A stretch of DNA of 64,000 nt from Micromussa lordhowensis (taxonomy: Eukaryota; Cnidaria; Anthozoa; Scleractinia; Lobophylliidae). The stretch covers positions 27,491,483-27,555,482 of the forward strand of contig OZ026600.1 in the NCBI GenBank assembly GCA_964020085.1, read 5' to 3'. Positions 10,301 through 22,499 of the stretch are shown piece after piece. The position numbers were made by a program, and so were the translations under genes. How positions within the stretch are numbered: position 1 is the first letter of the stretch; each line of letters begins with the position of its first letter. Below the pieces are notes generated by a model. It searched no databases, was not told the DNA's origin, and worked only from the letters and a program-made list of their open reading frames with translations.

Positions 10301-13300
10301 TGAGATTTTGCCATAGTTTTTAGCCTCACTTTCAGCGGACCACAATGCTTTGCGCTGTGGTAGGAGCCTCGTTTTCAGCTTACCACAATGCTCTGCGCTG
10401 CGAAGAGCCTCACTTTCAGCGGACCAGAATGCACTGCGCATTGCCTCAATTCGAGACCAAGAACATCAGCAACTGAGAAGTTCTAACATAACATAACATA
10501 AGATCTTCTACACTGTCATCTTGCTTTTTCGAGTTTCGACGTCAGTTTAGGCGAGTGCCAGTGCGTCATTGCAATGTTAATCAGCTAGGGTTCAGAATGC
10601 GAATTTTTGAAATTTTCGATTTCGAGATGTTCAGATAGAGCTTTTCAAGAGCTTTCTTTAAAAAAAAATTCCATAAAGAAATATTATTTCGTTGGACGTT
10701 GAAGTTTACTACACGTTAATTGTTTGAAATACCCGTTGAAAAGTCCTGTCATTCTGGATTAATTTGTAGGTCAACACGGCACGAAATAATTCACAAGGTA
10801 TAGTGGTGTCATTTTATCACGCATTGCATGCTGCAAGATTGATTCAAATGCCTGCAAAGAAAAACAAGAAGAGGTCGTGTTTCTTTTCATCTGCAACGGC
10901 AAGGCGTAAGAAGCCGAAAGACTCGTTTAGCTTTGATTGGGCTGAATAATTAGCGGAGAGTGACAAAGGCTCTTACTTCGACCGGGAGCAATGGCTAAAG
11001 GAGTTGAACGAGCAGCCAAGCGCCGAATGCGATTCGTCGCTTTCCTCGTCAACATGTAGTGCAAGCCGGTCAAAAATTACAGTTGAAGAACCTCTTGCAG
11101 ATCTGGAAAGCACTGGAACATGGCAAAAGTTCTATGGCCATGCTATCGTAGCCGGTCAAAGACTGCAGGAGAAGATCAACGAATGGGTGACCTGTCGCTT
11201 TTGTCAAGAAAGCGCTGAACTTGTGGAGAATTTAGGAAGTAAAAACGGACTTGGTTCCGTTTGGATGTTTCAGTGCCAGAACGAAAGCTGTCCGTCGTAC
11301 GAAACTAATCTTACATTTCGGACGATGAAAAAAAAGCAGGGCGCTCGCGATAAATTGTGCATCGGTTTCTGGCTTTCGAGCTATTGATGGCGGTCACGCG
11401 AGAGTCTCAAAGGGTTTTAGTTTTCTTGGTCTGTCGTCGATAAACGGAAAATGCAGTGTATTCCCGCCACGTCCCGCGTAAAGATTTGGCCTGCTGCATA
11501 TCACCTGTCAAATGCCTATTGCTGGTAAACATCAAAATGGATGATTAGGTGTTATAATCCTATTGCGGTTAAGATGCCGCAAAAAATAAATTTTTCTTGT
11601 TTTCTCGGAACGAAAATTTTGGAAAGTTAGAGGGCCGGGTCGCACTAGAGCCAATTTTGTTTACTTCCAATTTTTAGCGAGCAAAAAATTGGCAAAAATT
11701 TCGCAAGTTCCAAATTTTGGCGGTGGTCGCATTGGACGATCATGTTTTAACCAAAACTTCGCTGATCGACATATACGTCAAGAGATCTACAGACGAGAAA
11801 AAGGCGCGCACGTTAATTGTGCATTAGATTTCATGCGAGAGTACAAATCTTCGCAGATTTTTCTCGGCATGTTCTTGACTCTCCGCTCTTCGCTTGGCTT
11901 GCTGGCGTTTGTGGTGTTTGCACAACTTGCGATCGAAGAAGATTGTCTTGCTAAAGCCATCACTTCAAATTGTTGTCAGTAACCAGATCAAAGAAACGAG
12001 TTACGAGCATTTGAATAAAAACGCCGCTCATATTCCTTGTTTCCATTGAAATAACTGTGAAAAGCGTGAGATGGACCGGCTAAAAAATGATTGTCCCGGC
12101 ATAGCACGCACCAAACTGGACTAGCCGACCAAAGTTATTTATTCTCGCCGTAATTTTATCCAGACATGTTTGAAAAAACATGACAGATTAATGGTTAAAA
12201 AAACAAAATTGTTTGGTTTGCCAAAATTTGGTAGCCTCCGAGGCAGCACTTCGGCTTCTTAGAAGATTGGCGAAATTTTGGCAATCCGCAAAAAATTGGC
12301 GAGTTTTTGAAATTGGGGGTCGCACTTATTTTACGCTACTTGTTGACAGATTTATTACTTATGCAAACAAAATTGGCTAAAATTTTGCCTAGTGCGACCA
12401 AGCATGTCGGCGATTTTTGTTTTCTTTTTCCGTTTTCGAATAATCGTCATTTTTTCGAAGGAAGTGCTGATGATTTGCCCCCTCTGACTTTATCCTATTG
12501 TCACAAAAGAAACAAATAAAAACTGAGACACGGTTTTTAGTAGAACGTGTCAAGAAGCAAATGCGATGTTTATTGTTCTCTTCCGACCATTCTTAGCGGG
12601 ACTGGAGTTGACTTTACACAGACATATGTTTTCGCAAAAAACGTCTCAATAGACCTTTTTACCGATACGGCGGCCATCTTGAATTCCGAGGAAATTATGG
12701 GATGGCCAGGGGGCAGATGAGAAATAATTAAAAAGAATACTGTGGCGTGATAACTTTTAACAATAATTTTTCGATAACCATAGGAACAACTGCCAAATAT
12801 CGTGACGGAAAGATGTAACGCTTGTAATATTTGTTATGGAATATGAGAGACAAGCAGTAAAAATTTATCCTGAAAGCTGTGTATACGATAAATTTTCCAG
12901 CGATAGCCCCCTCGGCAGCCCATAATTTCTCAGTCAAAACAATAGAATTCAAGATGGCCGCCGTATCGGTAAAAAGGTCTATTACGCTATCTCTTACGAT
13001 TTTCATAATCTAGAAATATTAAGCTTTCAGAAAAGAAAGCGCTAAGAGATCCGCGTGCGAACGGTTCTGACGGGTGTGGTTAATACCTTAAGTAGATATA
13101 TGTCGTCAATAGATTGCTATCAAGTTCGCCTTGAATAAGTTACACTGTTAGGTGGATTCATGTCGATGAATAGATTGATCAGGTCGAGTTCGCCGCAAAC
13201 AAGTAACACTGTGAGGTTTTCGATAGTACTGTCGTCTGCCAAAAATTAAACGTAGTTTAAGTATTTTTTCTGTTAGCTTTCTCGTATACTCGTGTAGCTG

Positions 13301-16300
13301 CCATGTGCTTCTTGCCGAAGCACCTCGGCAAATTTGACAGGCTTTCATGTGTTCGCACTTATGCACTAATTCGCACAGCTACATTCGATATTTTTTAACA
13401 AGCCGTTGCATAATCGCACAAAATCAGTTAATTTTGTTCGTGAAATCTTAAACTTATGAACTTTATTGTTGCTGTAACTGATGACATCATGGATTGAATA
13501 TAACCACATCTTAACTTACTCAACAATTTCTAGGACTTGACCAAACAAAATAACTTGATGACAACCATTTCTACACAAGCTCTATACAATCCCTACTTCA
13601 ATTTGCGAACAACATCCCAATTTCCGCAGCACTTTCATAGCTTTGGCTACACTAGTTTAACACCATCATGATGACAAAGTGTGCTGGTCCCCACTATTTC
13701 TTGAAGGGAACAAAAAATTGTTCGGGATTTTGGGGGTTCAAGTTAGTTGATACAGTAGTAAGTGACTAATAATGTAACCAAGGGAAAGTGCTTTCAGTTC
13801 AACATAGCTGGGAACTCAAAATAAATTCTCAGCATTTACAGGGTTCTTGAACTACATGTACTTCATAGTCAGCGCTTTTAGAACTACACACATTTTGATA
13901 ATCATAAAATGTGGAAAAAGACTTTCTCTCATCATTTTCAAATAAAGCAAAATACATGTACAGCGTAGCAACAACTTTACTTGATTTTGAAAACGTGTCA
14001 ATTATTGACAAAGGCACTTTTAGAACCAGAAAAACATTAGGAGCATGGCATACCAGAGTGACACCTAACACAGATAACAATTCTTGCCCATTACCTGGGC
14101 AATACAACATTCTTTTTAACAAACATTCATAATTATTTACATTTTTATTATTTTGCAATTCAAAGTTTATATTCAAATTTTCTCGTCACTTTCTTATCAT
14201 TCATTTTACCCATCAATGACTGCAGTTCAGGCAGTCGAGAGCTCTTAGTTTTTAATCTTTTTAGCCAGAGATCGCTTTTAAATTTCAACTTTACTTGTAT
14301 TTGTTGTCTCTGTACATGTAATTGTTCCTTTAAGTGACACCACTTTCAGTTGATGAGAAAACCTGTTTACACGTAAATCCTTACAGTTAAATTAACTAAC
14401 TAAGCAATCATCGTGGTTTGTTAATTTTCAATAGGTTAGAGGGAAATCCAATTTGTATTGAATCATCTTTGTCTCGTTCAGCCACAAAGGAAAAGAAAAA
14501 TGGAGCAGGAGACAAGAAGTATGAACAGTATCACGGCTTCAACTTGTCAGTTGCTGCACTGAAGGCTCATCAAGTAATGATTTTGTAAAAAAGATGGTTA
14601 TGTAGTACATTACAGTCCGTTTACTGAAACTAGGGCCACCCAGACAATGAAATCCAATCAGATGGCAGAACTGAAACAATAGATTCCAAGATTTTGAAAT
14701 CCAGCCAATCAAATGTCAGGTACAAAACAATGAAAATTATCTCAAATTATTCATTGTGATGCTTATGCGATTGTGGTGTCTGTTGATAAATTGTCAAGCT
14801 CAAATGATTGGTACTTAAATCTTCAAAGTCAAGGTTATTTCCTTCAATCTGCTTTTAAATCACATTTCATCCACAAACAAAGTTATTTCACCTGTATGTT
14901 ACATTTACCAATTGTTTATGTACACATACTTGTACAATGTACATCTAATTATCCAATTCTTTTTTACACTATTTTTCATTTTGCAGTATTCTTATTCCCA
15001 GTGATTGGGATGCTAGTCCATTGCAGGTCCCCCCCCCCCCCCCCCGCCTCTCCCTCATGAGTATTTCATCAGATTGGCTCGACAGTTTGTTGCCAGTACC
15101 CAAGAACACAAGAGCACAACACTGATCCTAGCCAAGGATCCAACTTGAACTGCTACATCCGTAGTCCAGTATATTAGGCTACCACACCTTCTCACAAAAC
15201 TTCTAAACCAAACCATTAATTGTCTCTTTTCCTACCTTTCAGGTGCTTGCTTTAAACAGAGGTGAACAAAACAAGATTCTCACTGTTAAACTTATCATTC
15301 CTAAACATGTAGAAAACCGGTTCCTTTCTCATCTTCATAAAACTTGGGTGCCCTGTGATGCTCCAGGTAGGTAAAGTGTGTGTTCAAGCCTAGTTGTTTC
15401 TCTTGACGGCGCTTATTTCCAGTTTCCGTAGCGAGAAGCAACTTAGGAGTATTTCTACTCCCCCCTGGATGGGATGCTAGTCCATCGCAGGGTAAGCCCT
15501 AGTTTTACATTTGCTCAGCTGGGCTAGGAAGATCAAAGAAGACTCTGTTCGCAGGGTACTGGACTACCTATTTCAGTTATTTCTTACCTGGATAGAGAGA
15601 GCTACTGTGATGGGGGTAGGGTCTCTTGCCCAAGAACACACACACAGTGACCCCTCCCTGATACTTCAGGTTGTGTATTAAGTGGTGTAATGTAATTTTT
15701 TCTTTGTCCAATGTATCAGTTGGTCAGGAGAAGAGTAAGTGAAAAAGTCCTTTAGTTGGACTCGGCTTCATAAGGAATCTCAGTTTTCAGTTTTACAGCG
15801 CGGATCATTTATATTTTTTAAAGGAAAGATACAAAAGTTATTCAAGACTTCAGTAGATGATGCATACAACAGACTTATTAAACCAAAGATTATCAGGCAG
15901 TCCAGGTAAATGTTAGTTACTTAATATAATATAGAAGTACAGAGTGTGTTTAAGTTAGTATATTATAAAACGAGTTTTCCCTGAATTGTACGACACGAGG
16001 TCCAGTTACAAATTAATCGTATAATAAAAAAAATTCGAAATTAAAAAGTATTTTGAGAACTTCTTTTGTGCGAAAAAGTTAGTACATATAGAGCTTTCTA
16101 TATGTTCCTAAAACTGTAGGAAACATTAAGAAGGAAGCCATTAAAGCGCGCGTAATTGATGTGCGAACGGCGTAGGTATCTGATTACAAACAATTGAATA
16201 CCTGTAATTGGACACCCGTGCGATCGCACACCGATTACGTGAAGGATAGGTGGGCAGAGAACCAATCACGATCAAGAATCTTGTTACAGATACGATTAAT

Positions 16301-19300
16301 ACAATAATACTCACAACCAAAGAGGAGAATTTGTTGATTTATGGTACCGCACAGCAACTTCATTTTGTTTAGTTTTTTTTTCTCTCAAGGAGTTCATTAA
16401 CCAAACAGGCTGAAAAAGAGAGTGTTGACTTATTCATGATGAACCTGTACCGCCTGCTACTTACCCCTCCCGTCAGGGGAAAGAACGTCCTTGGTCTAGA
16501 CCCAGGCTTCTCTCATGGTTGCAAGTTAGCGGTCCTGGGTTCCACAGGTGCGGAAACAATAACATGTCGCGATTTCATTTTGAAATACAAATGGCGCTCT
16601 GATTCATGGCGCTGACCAAGGTTTAGAAGTGAAGTATTCTTTTGTTCTTTACTACAGGCGAGGTTCTGGAGACAAGGGTGATCTTTCCATTTGGAAAAAA
16701 GGCAAATGCTGCACAAGCCAAAAACGCAGTAGTAGAGCTTGTTTTAAAGCACAGGTAATCTGAATTTCTTCCTCGAACCATATCTTTAATTTAATTCAAT
16801 AGCAAGGCAAATCAGTTCGAAACACGTACATGTACATATATCCATTCTCGTCCCCAGTGCCGCCTGTCCATCTTAGCTGGTGGGGCCTGGCACCATGGAT
16901 CAGGACACACACAATTCGGTTGGCTAGATTCTTGGACTAACTATAAATTTTCACTAACTAGATTTCACTGAAAATTCTCCCCATAAGCCACAACATTGGT
17001 CACAAGGACTGGAAAACGTCATTCGATACGCATCTTCCCGGCCCTCCCCACCCCTGTGTAATGTTGACAGCAATCTAGCCAATCAAATCATGCATATCCT
17101 GCATGTACATTATAAATTGAAGTGGAATTTTTTGAAGTTTATGTCACTTTCAAGGAAACTTAATTTAGGTTAGTTTTAGCGCTTGTGCCCACAAACCATA
17201 TAGACTATATAGTTTTAGTAAATTCCCAGCTCCGACTATTGCATTTGCTAAAAAACACCGACTATGAGCCAATAGTCGGAGTTTTACGTCATATGGAAAA
17301 TAGTACGCCAAGTTTAAAAATTTTCCGCACGAAGTTTTCAACTTCAGCCCTCTATAATGGCCGAAATAAAAATCGGTGGCAAAACCCGGTTTGAGAATTT
17401 ACTAAAACAATTATTCCATGAGCCCTTGTTGGATATGAAGTGATTATAACCAACTCGCGCTACGCGCTCGATGGTTATTTTATCACTTCATATCCAACTC
17501 GGGCTCATGGAATAATTGTCATGTAGTCACTCAGTAATGGTATCTGTGTGGTGGTAAACCAACATTTTCCCTTACCTAATTTGATAGCTCATGGAATGGT
17601 TTTCATTTGCGAGTCGAAAACTAACTTCTTTTGCACCAAGTATGCTACACGATTGGCTTAAATTTAACTCGTGCTACTTTTTCATCCAATCAGAAGTAAA
17701 ACTAAAACCAGTCGTGACTGACGCGTACACCTTTTCCCGCGCTTTTCGTCAACTACATTCAGTCACTTCGAGTTTTGATTGGTTCTCTTGTGATTGGCTA
17801 GAGTGACAATGTTGAGTATGATCCCTGTACATGCGCGCGGAAACAATTTGGTCCTTAAAACTCTGTCAAAATGAGGGTAGGTGTCCTCCTGCTGTGAAAA
17901 GTGACAGATTACCTGACAGTATTGCTGTCATGAAAACATGACTGATCATCGCAGTTATATACACAACTTAAACAGTTGTGAAATTAAAGCCTGAAAAAAA
18001 TTCAGGCCTGAACGGGATTCAAACCCACGACCTCTGCGATGCCGGTGCAGTGCTCTACCAACTGAGCCATCAAGCCAATTAAGAGCTGGTCACGCTGCGA
18101 GTTCGTTACATACCCGTAGATGATGATGAACGTGACCAGCTCTCAGTTGGCTTGATAGCACCCGAATCGCAGAGGTCATAATTTCACAACTGCTTAACTT
18201 GTGTATAACTGCGATGATCAATCATGTCTTTATATCTTTCTCTGCAGTTCAAATATATGATCTTTTCTATATTCACTTATAGTATTGTTGTTGTCATTGT
18301 TTTCAGATGTGACTATGTCGCTATTGGGAATGGCGTTGGGTGCCGAGACGCTGAAACATTCATTAGTCAGCTCATCAAACAACGTGTATTTGCGCCTCTG
18401 GAAATCTCTTACTGGTAAAAAAAAAAACGGAAATTAATTGGCTTATGAATCCAGTAGTGTTCTAAGAAAATTCCTCCTGACAGACAGAATCAGAAATGAT
18501 GCGTTAAAGCATGATAAATTGTACTCCGTTATTAAAAATATGGCAGCAGATCATCTACAGGTTTCGTCGGGAATTCTCGAAAAGTCTTCAACCGACCATT
18601 TTGTTGGTACATAACCTGTGAGATAGTCTTTCTCATGAAAACAACTTTTCTGTGCTTTTTGTTGAAATAATGAGATGCCCTCCTGAGCTTTTGTACCAAC
18701 ACAATAATAAAAATAGACTTTTAATTGAAGATAATATCTTTAAAATTTAGCATCGTCAGCGAAGATGGAGCCTCTATTTACAGTGCGTCCCCAGAAGCAG
18801 CAGCTGAGCTGCCAAGCCTTGATACAAGCCTCAAAGGAGCTGGTAAATAACGGTAACATTTTTTATCAAACGTCAACCTCGTTGCCAGGGTCTTATCTAG
18901 CCACCGTGTTAGATTTGATTGCCGGAGTGACCATGAAGACCAGGATGTAGTTTTGCTGTAGCCGTTTTATTCAAAACGCCTTGCGTGTCATTTTAATCGC
19001 AGTTACTATGATTATCAGTTGAGTAAGGCGCGGCGAAAGTTTGGTGACCAGGTTTTCACGTTCAACTTGTGTTGTTGTCACGGGTAACTTGCTCCGTTTC
19101 CAGTGGCAACTTGTCGGCCTTTGACGTCATTGGCAGCAAAGCGCGCGAAATTGCGGGCGACGGTATTGTTACCATTGGAAACGAGGGAAATTGCCCGTGG
19201 CAACACCGTAATTTAAGTGCAAAACTAGCTCACCAAAGCTCCTTCGAGCCTTACTCAACTGATAATCGTAGTATGTTGTTTTAGTGTCGATAGGGCGGAG

Positions 19301-22300
19301 ATTACAGGATCCTTTGGCGGAATTGGTGAAAATTGAGCCCAAACACTTGGGCATTGGAATGTACCAGGTAAGTGAGATGACGACAATTACCCAGATCACG
19401 TGGCTAGTTTTTTTTCGCGTTCAACGGCTGTCTTCTGGCCTCGTTTTGAAACTGAGGTTAACGATGACTAAGAAATGACCGATTATGTGTGGCTAGCTTC
19501 ATCAGTGCCACTGACTGAATTGATTGCAATGCTAACATTATCTGACACTTTCACCAGAAAAACAATCCATTATATTTTTCCTATTTATCATTTTTATTTT
19601 TCATCCGGGCAGTGCATTTAAGTGCGTCGCACGAAGAATTCAATTGTTTCATTCATTTCTGTTTTGTTATGTCTAGTGTTTGTCAGGGAGTGATTAGGCC
19701 TGTACTGAAAATAGCTCTTCTTGAATACCTATGAGGATTGTCGGCTTCTCTGGTATTCATTTTGCTCGCTCTCTCGCAGCATGATATTCCCGAGTCTTTG
19801 CTTCGAGGAGCGTTGGATGGTGTGGTGGAGGACTGTGTCAGTTTCGTAGGAGTTGATTTAAATGTCGCCGGAGTCAGTATGTTAAGGTAACCTGTATATT
19901 TGGGTATCTGAAATTGTAAATTACTCCTTTCTAAGCTTTCCAGTGGTTTGATTGGCATCAGAACAAGTAGTCCCATGTGTCTAAGATACATTTGGTGGAA
20001 CGATAACCTTGTTCTTCGAATTCTTCGCGGCGGCTTTACGCTTGCAAGAAGCGATAAGAGGAAAAAGCCAGTACTTAGAGTAAAAGGGTTTCCCTGGATG
20101 AACTGTTGTTTTCTGGCCTCGTTTTGAAACTGAGGTTAAAGATGACTGGTTATTTTTAATTATAACATAGACAGGACCCTTCGCGCGCTCTGATTGGTCA
20201 AAAACCCATGATTTATCAGAGTATAAAACATAGAAAATAGACGTTACCTAAAGTAAAGGAATTGTGTTGTAGCTGGCCTTACTATCTTATATTCCTTTCA
20301 GGCGCATAGCTGGTTTAAATGATAAGAAAGCGAAAGCGATTCTAGCGTGGCGAGAAGAAAATGGCGCCTTCACCAACCGTGAGCAGCTGAAAGCAATCAA
20401 GGGGATTGGGCTCAAAACCTACGAACAGTGTGTCGGGTTCGTCCGAATAATGAACAATTCGCGTCGCCATAGCAACGACGATGAGCCATCCATCAGCGGA
20501 CAGCAAAGAACAGCGGTTAACCGCATCATTGAAACGATCGTTGTGTTAGATTCCGACGAGGAACGACAGAGAACGGCGCGTGGAAAGAAAAGAAAAGCCG
20601 GTAGCGCCGAGGACGAAGTAAAGAAGAAAAAGAAAAAGAAAAAGAAGAATGCTGCGAGGGAACAGGAGTTTTGTCCAGAGCCACTGGACATGACTTGGAT
20701 TCACCCAGAATCCTATCCAGTCGCTAAAAGGTAAATTATCTACCCGAAGGATTTCCCTTCTTTGGGAAATGTTTTTTTTTTTCTTGACACTAGTATGGAC
20801 TCCATTGAAATGTTATAGATCGAGCTACATATTGTTGCGCATGCGCTCTCTCGAAAAAATTGCCAATGCTCATTGATTTGCATTGTCACGCGGCATAGTT
20901 AAAACCGAGTACGGAATTTCAATTTCTTAATATTTTTTTGTGTTGTTTTTAGCGTCATTGAGATGCTGGGTATACTGCCAGGACAGATTGGTCAGCCGGT
21001 GATGAAAACTGCCATCGACAAGTGTTTACAGACTCGCAGTGCGTAGCGCTATCTGTTGTCTGCCTTCCTTTCTATGTAAAAATTCCAACCATGCTTTGTT
21101 ACCGAGATTAATGTTCTTTACCATAACACTCGTGTGAAATGAGAGTATGTTTGTGACGGCCGATCAGACGCTCTAGCTATAAGCGCTACATTACGCACCT
21201 CCTAGAAGGCTTGACAGGATTGTCTGAGTAAACAGTAAAACAAACAACAGACACAATTAAGCTAGCCCACAATAGAGGTGCGTGGAGCAGGGAGCAAATG
21301 AAGTAATAAGCTCTGATGAGGTGCGCGGCTCTCTGCCACTAACAGTAAAGCTTTTAAGGTGTTGGAGGAGCTATGTTCCTATTCGTTACTTTGTGTGCTA
21401 TGCCCCGCTGACTTTGGACTCCACTGTTCCGCAGAGATTGAAGAATTAGCGGGAAAGTTTGGTGTAGGCACCCCCACATTGCAACATATCATTGATGGTC
21501 TCAAACAACCAACGGATCATGACATACGAGCCAGTAAGTAAACAGCATGAAAATATGTTCACTTATGTCATTTAACAAACATCTAGTCGAAGAGATTAAA
21601 TTACGTTGCTTGCTCGGTAGTATCCCATGCACAAATCCTGGCCTGGGCGTGACTTTGACAAGACAGAAATGACCTATCGTTTCGCCAATGCATACAGGTT
21701 ATTCGGCAACTGTGTACTGAAGCACTCGCGAATCTTTTGCGGCACAAACACGTTTGATATTTGACTTTATCAAGGATTTTATTAACATTTATCGTAGCAC
21801 AAGGGCAACTGGTTTTCACAGGCGCTCAGTGCGGGCAAGATTATTTGAACCGAACTTCTTTACAAGAAAAACCTTTCTACTAGATGGTTAAACCAGACAA
21901 ACCAGAAGGGTAAAATCTTCCTCACAGCCGGTCAATTTGCCCGGTACCCGGCTTTTCATAAAACCTCTGCTTTATGTACATGTTTTACGGTTCAGGATGT
22001 CCACCTCTTTTACCTTTGGTGCTTTTTTTCATACTGCACGCGTCTGCAGCCAAGTGCGTATTTAACGTATCGTTTCTTTTAAATTTATTTAGATTTCCAG
22101 AAACCCTTGTTCAAACGGAACGTGACCTCACTAGGAGACCTTCATCCGGGAACTCGGCTAAGCGGCCGCGTCACGAATATGACGTCATTCGGGGCCTTTG
22201 TGGACTGCGGTGTCGGCCGTGATGGCCTGGTACACAACAGTGGCATGGGAAGATTTAAAGGCAAGGTTGGCTTAGGAGACCTCGTCGAAGTCTCTGTTCA

Positions 22301-22415
22301 GAGTGTGGATATTCAGAAACAGCACATCAATCTGATTTTAACGGACATATCATCAAGGTTTGATCCACAGCTGTTAGTCTCCATAGGAAATTTATCCCAA
22401 TCGTGCGCTCGATAA
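7308..22415 (+). CDS. SRBD1: SRBD1, Tex-like S1 RNA-binding domain protein
   Basis: Homologue of vertebrate SRBD1 and bacterial Tex, nucleic-acid-binding scaffolds with Tex-N, YqgF-like, HhH and S1 domains. Exons joined in frame: 7308-7615, 7903-8014, 8733-8871, 9547-9643, 14435-14573, 15243-15366, 15824-15905, 16390-16547, 16658-16754, 18307-18414, 18751-18842, 19285-19367, 19780-19886, 20302-20730, 20953-21038, 21435-21533, 22093-22415. This gives 860 aa with every junction GT-AG and phase-consistent. Tex-N is in exons 1-4 ([16 protein letters not shown]). The YqgF-like fold begins at about residue 366 ([17 protein letters not shown]). Helix-hairpin-helix is at 549-600 ([12 protein letters not shown]). 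A run of nine lysines lies in exon 14. S1 is at about 772-835 ([18 protein letters not shown]). Human SRBD1 is about 130 aa longer, mainly at the N-terminus. Exon 15 uses donor GTGCGT, the only in-frame choice. Confidence 0.93.
8309..8375 (-). repeat. SINE tail fragment in SRBD1 intron 2
   Basis: Shares CTTTATTTAAGTGTC and AATTGGGGACA with the fragment at 1866-1926. No tRNA-like head is present. Confidence 0.45.
9664..10098. mobile_element. Large fold-back (inverted repeat) element in SRBD1 intron 4
   Basis: Two arms of about 205 bp (9664-9868 and 9890-10098) are near-perfect reverse complements around a roughly 25-nt centre. The termini are CGCTACTTGCACATGACCCA and its complement. No transposase is present, so this is a MITE-like or foldback element. 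It creates mirror-image ORFs on the two strands that should not be taken as genes. Confidence 0.9.
10318..10440. repeat. Minisatellite, about three units
   Basis: Three degenerate units contain AGCCTCACTTTCAGCGGACC followed by ACAATGCTCTGCGCTG. Each unit is about 40-60 bp. They lie in SRBD1 intron 4, just after a GCGGAGCGAGCGGAGCGAGTG-type motif at about 10234. Confidence 0.65.
10849..11448 (+). pseudogene. Decayed DNA-transposon protein with zinc-ribbon-like Cys motif
   Basis: An ATG-led frame ([13 protein letters not shown]...) is broken by a stop near 10947. It continues in frame as a 127-aa ORF ending at 11387, and a likely frameshift near 11360 opens another about 30 codons ([14 protein letters not shown]). 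The motif [10 protein letters not shown]...QCQNESC is a C-x2-C...C-x4-C zinc-ribbon pattern, like the N-terminal part of Mutator-like transposase-domain proteins common in molluscs and corals. It is intronic in SRBD1 and not a host exon: it has no flanking splice sites and does not match SRBD1. Confidence 0.4.
11638..12400. mobile_element. Non-autonomous DNA transposon, TIR GGTCGCACTAG
   Basis: The left end GGTCGCACTAGAGCCAATTT and the right end (reverse complement GGTCGCACTAGGCAAAATTT) form terminal inverted repeats. Related subterminal repeats (GGTCGCATTGG, GGGTCGCACTT) recur inside. The roughly 760 bp has no transposase frame. It lies in SRBD1 intron 4. Confidence 0.65.
12648..12983. mobile_element. 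MITE with perfect 39-bp TIRs
   Basis: Positions 12648-12686 are an exact reverse complement of 12945-12983; the outer sequence is AATAGACCTTTTTACCGATA. The TIRs contain CAAGATGGCCGCC, a YY1-like motif. The interior is about 260 bp and non-coding. Perfect TIRs suggest recent activity. Confidence 0.9.
13911..14132 (+). pseudogene. Penelope-like retroelement C-terminal remnant
   Basis: The frame reads [18 protein letters not shown] followed by [16 protein letters not shown], which matches the copy at 29242-29523. It corresponds to the region near the C-terminal GIY-YIG endonuclease of Penelope-like elements. The reverse transcriptase is absent. It sits in SRBD1 intron 4. Confidence 0.6.
17214..17520. 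repeat. Dispersed repeat family B, copy 1 (ends in a hairpin)
   Basis: About 300 bp shared with 55666-55968. It starts TTTAGTAAATTC and contains CCAATAGTCGGAGTTT and GGCAAAACCCGGTTTGAGAA. It ends in a palindrome of TTGGATATGAAGTGATTATA with its complement around a short loop. It lies in SRBD1 intron 9. Confidence 0.8.
17937..18226. mobile_element. Inverted-repeat element enclosing a tRNA-like sequence
   Basis: The left terminus CATGACTGATCATCGCAGTT and the right terminus (reverse complement CATGATTGATCATCGCAGTT) are inverted repeats. The arms continue inward through CACAACTTAAACAGTTGTGA and the CTCTGCGAT and AAGCCAA segments. The centre holds a tRNA-like sequence. The right end lies about 80 nt before SRBD1 exon 10. 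Confidence 0.75.
18006..18078 (-). repeat. tRNA-like pseudogene (SINE head)
   Basis: On the minus strand it reads GGCTTGATGGCTCAGTTGGT, a box A and D-arm, then GGGTTTGAATCCCGTTC, a box B and T-arm. The anticodon stem has a mismatch and position 33 is C instead of U, so it should not decode. It is best read as a tRNA-derived SINE head. Confidence 0.6.
19006..19271. mobile_element. MITE with TIR CTATGATTATCAGTTGAGTAAGGC-type ends, abutting SRBD1 exon 12
   Basis: The left end CTATGATTATCAGTTGAGTA matches the reverse complement of the right end (CTACGATTATCAGTTGAGTA), with further arm similarity inward (GTTTCCAGTGGCAAC versus GTTTCCAATGGTAAC). Both ends are flanked by TA, as in Tc1/mariner-type insertions. 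The right end stops 13 nt before the first base of SRBD1 exon 12 (19285). Confidence 0.75.
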
Positions 22416-22493
22416 AAAGAAATGTACTTTATGTTAACGAACCCAAGCAAGAAAAGATTTGGTCGTGTCAAGGTAAATTGTCAACAATGTAAA

Positions 22494-22499
22494 AATAAA
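22494..22499 (+). terminator. Candidate polyadenylation signal for SRBD1
   Basis: AATAAA lies 79 nt after the stop codon in an A-rich context. Confidence 0.45.

Noticed and set aside
18006..18078. Functional tRNA gene on the minus strand
   Set aside because: Mismatched anticodon stem and C at position 33, embedded in a repeat; a SINE head is more likely.
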